This document shows positions 16,769-24,940 of a DNA stretch of 64,000 nucleotides, piece after piece. This DNA comes from Streptomyces sp. YIM 121038 (GTDB lineage: Bacteria > Actinomycetota > Actinomycetes > Streptomycetales > Streptomycetaceae): assembly GCF_006088715.1 (NCBI RefSeq), contig NZ_CP030771.1, positions 4,970,001 to 5,034,000 of the forward strand. Direction: 5' to 3'. Every line of letters starts with the position of its first letter. Positions within the stretch are counted from its first letter, which is position 1. The translations under genes and the position numbers were made by a program. The notes under the pieces were generated by a model, which worked only from the letters and a program-made list of their open reading frames with translations, was not told the origin of the DNA and searched no databases.

Positions 16769-17674
16769 ATGACGGACACTCCGACAACACCGGATGCAAC
16801 GAGCGTCACGGCTGACACGGGGCCAACGGCCCGCCGTCGCCAGCTCGGGTTTCGGCTGCTCGCCCTGCGACGGGAACGCGGTCTGTCAGCCGAGGAGGCT
16901 GGAGAGCAGGCCGGCATGTCGAAGGCCAACGTCAGCCGGTACGAGCAGTCCAAGGGCAACGTGCGATGGAACCAGGTTGATGCACTCTGCCGGGTGTACG
17001 GCGTATCGGACACCGAGCGGCAAGAACTGATCGACTTGGCGAAGAACAGCAAGGTCAAGGAAGGCTGGTGGGTCCCGTATCACGGGCGGCTCTCCGCTCC
17101 GATGCAGATGCTGCTTCCCATCGAGAACGAATCGTCGCGCATTCGCCAGCTCGCCACCAACGTTGTGCCCGGCCTCTTGCAGACCCTGCTGTACGCGCAG
17201 GCGATCAAGACAACCCCGGGGAAGACGTTGGAGCCGGAGGACGCCGGTGAGTTCCTGGACATGCGCATGTACAGGCAGAAGATCCTTGACCGTGCATCGC
17301 CACCGGACTATCACGTGCTGCTTGATGAATCCGTGCTCCGGAGGGCTGTCGGCGGTCCGGCTGTGATGGCTGAACAGCTCGATCTCCTGCTGGAGCGAGG
17401 CCAAGACAGCAACGTTCAGATCCAAGTGCTCCCGTTCGGCGCGGGAGCATACAGCGCAGCGCTGAGCAGCTTCATCGTGTACGGAGGGCCCGATCCCCTG
17501 CTTGATGTCATCTTCATCGAGAACACCGTTGGCTCCCTGTTCCTGGAGGAAGAGGGCGCTCGCGAAGCCCATGTGGGCGGATTCGACTTCCTGTGCCGGG
17601 AGGCACTGGACCCCGACTCCTCGGCCGAACTGATTGCCGAGGCCCGTAAGACGCACCTGCGAAACCGCAACTAG
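16769..17674 (+). CDS. XRE-family regulator with DUF5753 domain
   Basis: This 301-residue protein has an N-terminal XRE HTH (RLLALRRERGLSAEEAGEQA; MSKANVSRYEQ) at about 28-80 and a C-terminal DUF5753 domain (VPGLLQTLLYAQAI; LLDESVLRRAVGG; VQIQVLPFGAGAY) that takes most of the chain. In Streptomyces such proteins nearly always pair with a small DUF397 protein, which is the next gene, 13 bp downstream. Related pairs control development or antibiotic production (WhiJ/BldB-like systems). AAAGGGAG lies upstream of the ATG. Confidence 0.88.
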   Translation: MTDTPTTPDATSVTADTGPTARRRQLGFRLLALRRERGLSAEEAGEQAGMSKANVSRYEQSKGNVRWNQVDALCRVYGVSDTERQELIDLAKNSKVKEGWWVPYHGRLSAPMQMLLPIENESSRIRQLATNVVPGLLQTLLYAQAIKTTPGKTLEPEDAGEFLDMRMYRQKILDRASPPDYHVLLDESVLRRAVGGPAVMAEQLDLLLERGQDSNVQIQVLPFGAGAYSAALSSFIVYGGPDPLLDVIFIENTVGSLFLEEEGAREAHVGGFDFLCREALDPDSSAELIAEARKTHLRNRN

Positions 17675-17687
17675 CGAGGACTATCCC

Positions 17688-17894
17688 GTGGCCGAACAGC
17701 CCCAACATGACTGGTTCAAGAGCAGCTACAGCGCAAATCCAGACGCCGAGTGCGTGGAGTGCCTCCGAACGCCGAAGGTTCTCTGGGTGCGAGACTCCAA
17801 GCGGCCCCATGCCCAGTGCATTGCCTTCTCGAACGCAGCGTGGGGCACCTTCGCGGGGAACCTCAAGGATGGCGGCACCTTCGTGAAGAGTTGA
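17688..17894 (+). CDS. DUF397 family protein (68 aa)
   Basis: A 68-residue DUF397 protein: WFKSSYSANPDAECVECL at the N-terminus, VLWVRDSK and an F-x-N-x-AW-x-x-F end. It starts with GTG 13 bp after the XRE gene, with GAGGA 7 bases upstream. DUF397 proteins bind and modulate the partner XRE regulator, as a toxin-antitoxin-like or switch pair. Confidence 0.9.
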   Translation: MAEQPQHDWFKSSYSANPDAECVECLRTPKVLWVRDSKRPHAQCIAFSNAAWGTFAGNLKDGGTFVKS

Positions 17895-18070
17895 CTCCAC
17901 CGTCGCCCCGACGCCTTACCCGGCCCGGACTTCAAGGAGGCTCCGGGCCGGCGGGCAGGCGGCGCACCACCCGCGGATGGGTAGAGGGGCGTGCTCGCCA
18001 CCTCCTGTAACACCGCATGGAGTGGACGACCGGTCAAATCTGCAAGAAAAGTCTGTGCAAGCGCCTAGCC

Positions 18071-18106
18071 ATGCGGACAATCAGAAGCCACAGGCGTTGT
18101 CCGCAT
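18071..18106. promoter_or_regulatory. ATGCGGACAA inverted repeat, candidate operator
   Basis: ATGCGGACAA (18071-18080) and its complement TTGTCCGCAT (18097-18106) are separated by 16 bp, ending 22 bp before the start codon of the XRE/TPR regulator. A third direct copy lies inside that gene at 18402-18411. This fits autoregulation. Confidence 0.55.
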
Positions 18107-18127
18107 GAGGGTGCCGAGGGGAAGGCC

Positions 18128-19531
18128 ATGTCACAGAAACCGAAGCCCCTGGACGAGACCGAGTCAGCACGAGCTTGGTGGGGCAAGGAACTCCGCAACT
18201 GGCGAAACGTCCGGCGTCTATCCACACGGGCGTTAGGCGAAAAGGTGCACCTCAGCGCCACCGCCATCGAGCGCATTGAGAAGAACGAGCGCTCCTGTAA
18301 CGCCGCTCTCGCTGGCCTGCTGGACGACGCGTTGATGGCCGGAGGGGCCCTACGACGGCTGTGGCGATTCGTCGAGGAAGAAGCCGACAGGGACTCCAAC
18401 CATGCGGACAACCGCGCTGCACATCCTGACGAAGACCGCTTCACTGCACAGGCAACGGGCATGCTGGCTACGAACCCGCTCGTACATTCGGATCGGAGTC
18501 TGTCACCTGTGGAGCGCCGCGCCTTCCTCAACCTCGGTCTCGGCGGTTTAGCCGCACTCGCCCCCGGAACATTCACCGACCTCCTTCCCCGGCTCGGCCA
18601 GCCTCCGCTCCCCAAGGTCGTTCGGCCCGACGACATCGAGCAGGTACGCGCCGCCTCCGCCACCCTTGCCAGCTGGGACAACCTGTACGGCGGAGGTGGC
18701 ATCGTCCGCAGTTCGTCAGCCGGGCAGCTGATCTGGGCAAAGGGGCTACTAGGAGTCAACTGCCCGACGGAACTGGAGTCCGAACTGCTGACCGCGGTCG
18801 GCCGTCTGGCCATCGTGATGGGAGCAAGCGCGTTCGACGCTTTCGAGCACGATGACGCAACCGGCCTGCTCACGTTCGGGACCTGGTGCGCGGAGCAGGC
18901 GTCGAACTGGCATCTGCGTGCTACGGCGTACAACTGGCGGGCTCGACACGCAATTTGGTGCGGAGCCCCCGACGCGGGACTGACCCACGCGGGTAACGGA
19001 CTGGTGCGGGCCGATCTACTCAGCGCCCGTGAACAGTCCATGCTGCACAACGCCAGGGCCAGGGCCTGGGCAAGGATGCAGAACCCCCGGGAGGTGCTCG
19101 CCGCGATCGGCCAGTCCGATGACGCGTTCTCCAAAGCCAAGGCAGGCGAGGACGTGGTCTGGATGAACTACTACGACGAGGCACAGCACTACGGCGACAC
19201 CGGGCACGCCGCGTTCGACATCGCACTCCTGCCCGGCCAGTCGTCCAGGATGGCAACGGACAGGCTACAAAAGGCTGTTGATGGTCACACGGAGGCGTAT
19301 GTGCGCTCCCGCGCCCTTTCCCGTACCAAGCTCGCCACGCTGACCATGGCCACTGGAGATCCCCAGCAAGCGGCTGCCGTCGCCCACCGCGCCTTGGACG
19401 AAGTGGGTCGGCTGCGCTCGAAGCGGGCCCTGGAGGACGTGAAGGACCTCCGCAAGGCATCTGCGAAGTACGCCCGGAAGGCCGAGGTGGCCGAACTCCG
19501 TAGGCGGATCTCCACTACCGTCCTCGCATGA
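18128..19531 (+). CDS. XRE-family regulator with helical-repeat C-terminus
   Basis: This 467-residue protein has an N-terminal XRE HTH (NVRRLSTRALGEKVHLSATAI ... EKNERSCN) at about 25-75, then a linker and a long TPR-like helical domain (repeated A-x-x-x-W-A-R, HRALDE patterns) to the end. A hydrophobic LNLGLGGLAAL stretch near 135-145 is typical of this Streptomyces family. Two TTA leucine codons (18233, 18548) make translation dependent on the bldA tRNA. The start at 18128 was chosen because of GAGGGGAAG upstream. It is coupled to the kinase-like gene that follows by a 4-bp overlap. Confidence 0.75.
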   Translation: MSQKPKPLDETESARAWWGKELRNWRNVRRLSTRALGEKVHLSATAIERIEKNERSCNAALAGLLDDALMAGGALRRLWRFVEEEADRDSNHADNRAAHPDEDRFTAQATGMLATNPLVHSDRSLSPVERRAFLNLGLGGLAALAPGTFTDLLPRLGQPPLPKVVRPDDIEQVRAASATLASWDNLYGGGGIVRSSSAGQLIWAKGLLGVNCPTELESELLTAVGRLAIVMGASAFDAFEHDDATGLLTFGTWCAEQASNWHLRATAYNWRARHAIWCGAPDAGLTHAGNGLVRADLLSAREQSMLHNARARAWARMQNPREVLAAIGQSDDAFSKAKAGEDVVWMNYYDEAQHYGDTGHAAFDIALLPGQSSRMATDRLQKAVDGHTEAYVRSRALSRTKLATLTMATGDPQQAAAVAHRALDEVGRLRSKRALEDVKDLRKASAKYARKAEVAELRRRISTTVLA

Positions 19532-20415
19532 CGGCAACCCGTACCGAAGAGTCCTTCGGCCTCCTCCAGGAGGTGACGGCTCTCGTCGATTGGTCGCCCG
19601 CGGGGGCCGAACCCATCCGGCTTGCCGAGAACGATCTGTGGCGTCTACAGAACGACACGGTGGTCCGCATCGCTCGCGCCGGCCAGCGGATGGCTGCGGC
19701 TCGTGAGGTTGCTGTGGCCCGGTGGCTGGCGGACAACGACGTTCCCGCAGTACGGCCGCTTCCCATCGAGCAGCCGGTCTGCGTACGAGATAGGGCAGCA
19801 ACCTTCTGGGAGCTACTCCCCCCTCACGTTCACGGCACCGAAGCCGATCTTGCGCCACTCCTCCGCCGCCTGCACTCGCTGTCGAAGCCCCTGTTCCCCA
19901 TCGGTCGGCTACAGCCCTTCGTGCGCATCGCCGAGCGGCTCACTGCGTCGGAGTCCCTTCAGGGTGATGATCGGCAGTGGTTGTTTTCTCGGCTTGAGGA
20001 ACTTCAACAGGACTGGGATGACCTCCCCGCAGGCCGTCCCGAGTGTGTGATTCATGGCGACGCGTGGGGCGGAAACTGCGCGGTCACCGCTGAGGGCGCC
20101 CGGCTTATGGACTTCGAGCGAACGTCGGTAGGACCGCCCGAGTGGGACCTGACATCCACTGCGGTCGCGTACGACACGTTCGGGAAGCTCACCGCAGCCC
20201 AGTACAAGACGTACTGCGACTTGTACGGCTACGACGTGAGGAGCTGGGCGGGCTACCCGACGCTGCGAGGCATTCGCGAACTCCGACTCGTGACCTTCGC
20301 TTTCCAGATTGCTGATCACGACGCGAACGCATTCGGTCAGGCGCAGTACCGCGTGCAGTGCCTACGCGGACTTCGGGGCCCGCGCCCGTGGAACTGGGAG
20401 GCCGTCGGCGGATGA
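19528..20415 (+). CDS. Aminoglycoside-phosphotransferase-like kinase
   Basis: This 295-residue protein has the APH fold: an N-terminal lobe (LAENDLWRLQNDTVVRIAR; REVAVARWLADNDV), the catalytic HGDAWGGN loop at residues 176-183 and the metal-binding LMDFERTSVGPPEWDL. Members phosphorylate antibiotics or small metabolites. Because it overlaps an XRE/TPR regulator gene by 4 bp it may act in signalling or self-resistance rather than as a classical resistance gene; the substrate cannot be read. Confidence 0.8.
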   Translation: MTATRTEESFGLLQEVTALVDWSPAGAEPIRLAENDLWRLQNDTVVRIARAGQRMAAAREVAVARWLADNDVPAVRPLPIEQPVCVRDRAATFWELLPPHVHGTEADLAPLLRRLHSLSKPLFPIGRLQPFVRIAERLTASESLQGDDRQWLFSRLEELQQDWDDLPAGRPECVIHGDAWGGNCAVTAEGARLMDFERTSVGPPEWDLTSTAVAYDTFGKLTAAQYKTYCDLYGYDVRSWAGYPTLRGIRELRLVTFAFQIADHDANAFGQAQYRVQCLRGLRGPRPWNWEAVGG

Positions 20416-20420
20416 TGCCG

Positions 20421-20867
20421 TCAGGCGCGAGGAACGTCGTCAGGGACTGGCTCATCATGTCCGTCGTGCCTGCCGTATCGGTGTGCGTACGGCGGGCGTG
20501 GTGATCCTTCGCTCTCTTTGATCGCATCGGGTGTGGATGCAGTCGGCTGTTCAGGGGCTGATGACTTGCCCGCGGTCATCCGCGTGAAGACCTGGTCTGC
20601 TTCGGCCAGCCGGAGCCGCATCGTGCCGTACGGTCCCCGTAGGTAGCCTGCTTGGTGCCCGTGCCGGTGGAGTTCTAGTACCGCCTGCGCTCCCGCGTCG
20701 GACGGGTCTGTGTCGTCCGGCGGGGTCATTGCGTGGAGGTGTTCCTCCCACTGCCAGCCGAGATCACGGAGCACCGTCGGTGCCTCGGATTGCCCCCGCC
20801 CGCTCCGTGCCACCAGGCCGTGGGCGGGGTCCGCGTCGAAGACGATGTCTGGCTGTGGGCGCATCAC
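20421..20867 (-). CDS. Transfer-locus protein of unknown function (148 aa)
   Basis: A 148-residue soluble protein with acidic and His-rich parts (LRDLGWQWEEHLHAM; ELHRHGHQAGYLRGPYG) and a low-complexity, hydrophilic C-terminus. It is the last gene of the minus-strand transfer operon, overlapping the stop of the previous gene, and converges with the kinase gene after 5 bp. I do not recognise the family. Confidence 0.6.
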   Translation of the reverse strand: MMRPQPDIVFDADPAHGLVARSGRGQSEAPTVLRDLGWQWEEHLHAMTPPDDTDPSDAGAQAVLELHRHGHQAGYLRGPYGTMRLRLAEADQVFTRMTAGKSSAPEQPTASTPDAIKESEGSPRPPYAHRYGRHDGHDEPVPDDVPRA

Positions 20868-21370
20868 ACCAGCTCCTCAACAGGCTCGACGGACAGCTGT
20901 TCGTCAGCCTCAGCCGGAGGCCGCGGGGGCCAGGCGTCCAGCTGGAAGCGTGCCGGGCGAGCGTCGTGCTTGCCCACCCGGCAGTCGTCGCCGGCCTTGC
21001 CGAGCATGTTGTTCATCCGGGTGACGAAGCGGTCGTACTGCTCGTGCCAAACGACCACGGACCCGGCGTCGTCGTAGGCGTCGAGGCGGGCGAAGGCGAA
21101 GGCCGCGATCTCGTAGGGAAGGTGCTCGTGCTCGATCCAGCACGGCGGGATGACGTACTGGGGTTGCCAGGCGTAGGTCTGGTTCAACCAGCGGCACACC
21201 GCGTCGAGCCACTCAGGAAGCGGCTCGATCAGTTCCTCGGTGAGGGCGCCGATGTCCCACGGTGCCGGGCCGTCCACCACAGCGTCCTCCGCGCTTCTCG
21301 CCGCGATGTAGTCGGCGATGAGGGCGGGCGGCTCAGGGAAGGGCGCGAAGCGAGCGAAAGGGTTCATCAT
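20864..21370 (-). CDS. DUF4913-like transfer protein (168 aa)
   Basis: The central part reads LPEWLDAVCRWLNQTYAWQ, PPCWIEHEHLPYEI, ARLDAYDD and VVWHEQYDRFVTRM. This follows the spacing of DUF4913 (W-C-x-x-W-x-x-H-x-E ... L-x-x-L-x-x-A-W ... WW-x-x-x-x-D), a family found with actinobacterial T4SS coupling proteins. Its start overlaps the VirD4-like stop (ATGA), so it is coupled to it. The function is unknown; a coupling-protein accessory is likely. Confidence 0.55.
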   Translation of the reverse strand: MMNPFARFAPFPEPPALIADYIAARSAEDAVVDGPAPWDIGALTEELIEPLPEWLDAVCRWLNQTYAWQPQYVIPPCWIEHEHLPYEIAAFAFARLDAYDDAGSVVVWHEQYDRFVTRMNNMLGKAGDDCRVGKHDARPARFQLDAWPPRPPAEADEQLSVEPVEELV

Positions 21371-22815
21371 GCGGCAGCAGCTCCCTGACGGCTCGCCCAA
21401 GCGGCAGCATGGGCTTCGGCCTGGCGCCTCTTCTCGGCATCCTGCCGGAGCCGTTCCTTCTCGTTCGCCCGGCGGAGGTCGTGAACGTGGCCTTCGATCT
21501 CAGACCATGAGTCCCAGGTCCACATGCCGTCGAGGCGTGTGATCACCGGAGGCAGGTTGTCTGCCAGGACGAGCGCGTGGCCCGCGTCCAGGGCCTTGAT
21601 CTCGTCACTGCGTAGAACGGGTTCGAGGGCCACGTGCGTCGCGGTGGATTCGCCCCCGCGGTCGCCGCTGGTAGTCGTCTTGGTCGTTCGGACGCGTTCG
21701 ACCTGACCGCAGAGGTCGGACATGTCGCGCAGGAAGACGGGGTCCTTCGCGCCGCCGAAGACGACGACATGGTTCGTGAAGGAGGCCAGCTCGTTCGCGG
21801 TGTCCTCGCCGAAGCGGGCGCGGGCGGAGGCCCAGCCCTGGAGTCCGTAGATCACGGTGATGCCGCGACCGCGTCCGTCCGCGACACGCTGTCGCAGCGA
21901 CGGAATGGGCGCGATGTTCGGTGCTTCATCGAGCGCGGCCAAGAGGGCAGGGTCCAGACGCCCGGCGGGAGAGGCGATGGCGTGCGCCTCCGCGATGTCC
22001 AGGAGGTCTTCCGTCACGGCCGTGGTCAACGGCGCGATGGAGTTGACCTCGGAGTCCTTGCCCAGGAGGTAGATGGTGCCGCCCGCGTCGAGGAACTCGT
22101 GGAAATCGGTGGGCTCCTCGCCCTTGCCCTGGAGGGCTCGGACCACCGACTCGTGCATGAGCGGCTCCAGGGCCGCGTCCAGCGTGACCGCCGTGTTGCC
22201 AACGGTCCTGCTGTCGCCCGTGGTCGAGGTGCGGAGCATGTCCGCCCAACCGGGGCCGGCGCCGGGGTGAGCGGTCAGGATGCTGAGCGGAGCTGGGTCG
22301 GTGAACTTGCGGGCCCACTTCAGGAATTGGTCGAGGCTGGCTCCGTCGAGAGCGGCAGCATGTAGGAGCGCGGCCAGGACCTTCGCCGCCTGCCCCTTGT
22401 AGAAGGAGCTTCCCTCGGAGGACTGGGCTGCGGACCCCGGGGTGCGCGAACCAGCGACGAGTGCCTTGGCCCGCATCATGGCGATCTCGGTTCCCGCCGC
22501 TCCGGTGATCGGCGACCAGCGGAGCCGGGGCAGAGATGGCGCGATGTTCTGCGGGTCGAAGACCAACACCGGGCGCCCGTCACGCTTTCGCGCGTCCAGG
22601 GTCAGTTCGACAAGGTCCGGCTTCGTTGAGGTGGCGAGGACGGGGCCCGCCCACCGGCGGATGGTCGGGGCGAAGAAGCGCAGCGTCTTTCCGCTGCCCA
22701 TGGGGCCGATGACTCGGCAAGCCTTGTCGGCGCGTGACCACAGGGGTACGCCCTTCGGGCGCTGGGAGACGCCCAGCGAGTAGCCGAAGTCGAGCGGGTC
22801 GAGCGTGTGGTTCAT
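21367..22815 (-). CDS. VirD4/TraG-like T4SS coupling ATPase
   Basis: This 482-residue ATPase brings the relaxosome to the secretion channel. Walker A is GPMGSGKT (residues 37-44), the Walker B region is LLAALDEAPN near 300, and the following TraM-recognition segment (RVADGRGRGITVIYGLQGWAS; VVFGGAKD) is typical. The start at 22815 has GGAG 7 bases upstream. It lacks the N-terminal membrane anchor of its family: the P-loop is only 37 residues from the start. The missing anchor seems to be the separate gene just upstream (22855-23121). Confidence 0.88.
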   Translation of the reverse strand: MNHTLDPLDFGYSLGVSQRPKGVPLWSRADKACRVIGPMGSGKTLRFFAPTIRRWAGPVLATSTKPDLVELTLDARKRDGRPVLVFDPQNIAPSLPRLRWSPITGAAGTEIAMMRAKALVAGSRTPGSAAQSSEGSSFYKGQAAKVLAALLHAAALDGASLDQFLKWARKFTDPAPLSILTAHPGAGPGWADMLRTSTTGDSRTVGNTAVTLDAALEPLMHESVVRALQGKGEEPTDFHEFLDAGGTIYLLGKDSEVNSIAPLTTAVTEDLLDIAEAHAIASPAGRLDPALLAALDEAPNIAPIPSLRQRVADGRGRGITVIYGLQGWASARARFGEDTANELASFTNHVVVFGGAKDPVFLRDMSDLCGQVERVRTTKTTTSGDRGGESTATHVALEPVLRSDEIKALDAGHALVLADNLPPVITRLDGMWTWDSWSEIEGHVHDLRRANEKERLRQDAEKRRQAEAHAAAWASRQGAAAA

Positions 22816-22854
22816 GTGGTGCTCCGGAACGAGGTGCTGGAGGAGGTGCGCGTG

Positions 22855-23121
22855 TCAGGAGGCGCAGGACCGACGAGGCTTGGAGAGGTCAGCGGCCGAG
22901 GTCTGGGCGGAGGTGCGGCCCTGATCGGTCAGGGAAGGGCGGATCTCGGAGGCCCGCAGGACGGCCTTGGCTGACAGCTGGCGCTTGAGGTGTGCCTTGG
23001 AGGCGAACCCGGCGTTGCGCCGACTGCGGTTCGAGACGAGCCACAGAGCCAGCAGGCCCAGGCCGCAGACGGCGACGACGGCGTACAGGGCGACGGACAG
23101 GCCGCCGGGCAGGAGGTCCAT
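22855..23121 (-). CDS. Membrane-anchor protein, likely detached N-terminus of the coupling ATPase (88 aa)
   Basis: This 88-residue protein has one membrane helix (LSVALYAVVAVCGLGLLALWLV) followed by NRSRRNAGFASKAHLKRQLSAKAVL ... IRPSL. The second part matches the region that, in one-piece actinobacterial coupling proteins, lies between the membrane segments and the P-loop domain (A-S-x-x-D-x-x-x-x-L-S-x-x-A-x-x ... R-P-S-L). It sits 39 bp upstream of the ATPase gene. A split of one ancestral gene into two proteins is inferred. Its ATG shares a base with the TAA of the upstream gene. Confidence 0.65.
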   Translation of the reverse strand: MDLLPGGLSVALYAVVAVCGLGLLALWLVSNRSRRNAGFASKAHLKRQLSAKAVLRASEIRPSLTDQGRTSAQTSAADLSKPRRSCAS

Positions 23122-23444
23122 TACTCGCCCTTCTTCGCAACGCGAGCGGCGAGGTAGCGCATCCGCCGGCCGCACAGGCGGGCGAGTGAGGCGTCCGGTC
23201 CGGCACAGCGTGGCGGCGCGTGGTGGAAGGCGGTGTGGAGGTCCTCCGCTGCCCGCCAGACGTGGCCGACTGCGGCGCGGACACGTCCGCCAGCTGCGGA
23301 GTAGTCGCCGCGGTCCAGTACCGCGGCGAGCCGGGCAGTGCGCTGGGCGAGGTCGAGGAAGTCGGCGTGAAGCTGGTCGATGTCGTCCCGAACGGTGTGT
23401 CCGTACGTCGGGAGCGCGGCGGGGTCGAGGGCCAGAGCAGTCAT
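23121..23444 (-). CDS. Helical transfer-locus protein (107 aa)
   Basis: A 107-residue, almost fully helical protein (VRDDIDQLHADFLDLAQRTARLAAVLDRGDY; VGHVWRAAEDLHTAFH) with a basic end. It has no membrane segment. It lies between the VirB4-like gene (59 bp away) and the membrane-anchor gene (TAATG overlap). The family is not recognised; a structural or chaperone-like role in the secretion complex is possible. Confidence 0.6.
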   Translation of the reverse strand: MTALALDPAALPTYGHTVRDDIDQLHADFLDLAQRTARLAAVLDRGDYSAAGGRVRAAVGHVWRAAEDLHTAFHHAPPRCAGPDASLARLCGRRMRYLAARVAKKGE

Positions 23445-23503
23445 GGGGAGGGGTTCCGTCTCGGGGTGATCGCTGGAGTCGGGGCGGGGGCGTGGAGCCG
23501 CGC

Positions 23504-24940
23504 TCATTCCGGGTCCGGGGAGGTGCTGGCCAGGTCCGACATGGAGCCGGAGGAGAAGCACAGGTGCTGTTCGGCCTCGGTGAGGAGGTGCTGCACGCCG
23601 GGGTAGATCACTTCGCCGACGACCCAGAGCGCGATGCCGCGACGCAGGCGCGTGATGTGCTCGGCGGTCCAGGCGGGCAGGCCGAGGCGCCGGACGGTGT
23701 CCTCGGCTTCGGATTTCTTCATCGAGTAGACGACGATGGTGTCCGCCATCTTCAGCGCGGCCTGTGTTTCCGGGCTGTCGTCGATGTCGCTCAGGTGGTG
23801 GACGATGAAGATGCAGCTCAGCCCGTAGCCGCGTGCGAACTTGAGGAACTTCTCCAGCAGCGCGGCGAGTTGGGGTGTTCCGAGGATGTGCCAGGCTTCC
23901 TCGCACACGAGGATGCGCTTGCGCTGCGTGTAGCGGCGGCAGCCCGATTCCGGGTTGGGGCCGAGTTCCCAGGCGCCGGAGTTGGCGTCCACGATCCGGC
24001 GTTCGTGCTGACTCGGTTCGGTGCCGCACTCGCACACCGGCCGCAGCCAGACTTCCTCAAGGAACACGGCGATCACCGCGACGAGGATGGTCATGGCGAC
24101 GCCGCCGGACGGGACCTTGGTCAGGTCGAAGACAACCATGTCCGCGTCGAGATCGACGCCCAGGCTGGTCGGGCCGTCGAGCATCCCGATCAGGTCCCCG
24201 GTCGCGTCCTGATCAGTGCCGCACAGACGGTCCAGGACGTAGGAGGCTTCGAGCCCGTCGTTGAGGAGTTCGTCCCGGGTGCGCTGCTTGGCGGTGGCGT
24301 CCGACTCTTCGGGAGCCCGCAGTGCGGCGGCGACGTCCGCCAGGACCGGGGTACGCCCGGCGTCGTTGGCGCGCTGGTGGGCTCGGCGGATCGCCAGGCG
24401 CAGGGCGGAGCCGGCGAACTCGTCCAGGGCACGCCCCAGGCCGAGTTCCACGATGGTCCGCACGAGTTCGATCTGTCGCTTGCCCGCGATGGCGGGGTCC
24501 ATCGGGTTGATGCAGGAGGCATCCCGGCCACCGCCGGGCGTGAACTTGATCGGCGCTTTGCCGGTCAGGGACCGGCCCAGCGCCGCCCACTCGCCTTCCT
24601 CGCGCTCCTTCTGTTCCTTCGTGTCGAGGACGATCACCTTCCTGCCCAAGCGGATCTGCCGGGCGGTGTAGGTCTTGGTGAGCGAACTCTTGCCACGGCC
24701 GGTGTCGCCCATGACGATCATGTTGCCGCCGGGCAGGCCGTCCCCGAATGCCGAGAAGGGGCAGTAGATGAATGCCTTGCCCGAGTACAGCTCACGGCCG
24801 ATGACCGCTCCCGCTGTGCCCAGGGTGGGCGGCGCGATGGGCAGGTAGAGGGCCTGGCTGGTTGTGGTCTCGGTGTAGAGCGGTCGCCGGACGGTTTCGT
24901 GCAGCGGGGTCAGCGGGTTGAGGGTGAGAAGGTCACTCAC
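23504..24940 (-). CDS. VirB4-like T4SS ATPase
   Basis: This 478-residue AAA-type ATPase powers the secretion channel. Walker A is GDTGRGKSS (78-86), Walker B is ILVCEEAWHIL near 345, and LSCIFIVHHLSDIDD is a typical following motif. It corresponds to the C-terminal ATPase half of VirB4; the N-terminal half of VirB4/TraC-like proteins is probably supplied by the preceding SCO6880-type gene, with which it overlaps by 4 bp. Confidence 0.88.
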   Translation of the reverse strand: MSDLLTLNPLTPLHETVRRPLYTETTTSQALYLPIAPPTLGTAGAVIGRELYSGKAFIYCPFSAFGDGLPGGNMIVMGDTGRGKSSLTKTYTARQIRLGRKVIVLDTKEQKEREEGEWAALGRSLTGKAPIKFTPGGGRDASCINPMDPAIAGKRQIELVRTIVELGLGRALDEFAGSALRLAIRRAHQRANDAGRTPVLADVAAALRAPEESDATAKQRTRDELLNDGLEASYVLDRLCGTDQDATGDLIGMLDGPTSLGVDLDADMVVFDLTKVPSGGVAMTILVAVIAVFLEEVWLRPVCECGTEPSQHERRIVDANSGAWELGPNPESGCRRYTQRKRILVCEEAWHILGTPQLAALLEKFLKFARGYGLSCIFIVHHLSDIDDSPETQAALKMADTIVVYSMKKSEAEDTVRRLGLPAWTAEHITRLRRGIALWVVGEVIYPGVQHLLTEAEQHLCFSSGSMSDLASTSPDPE

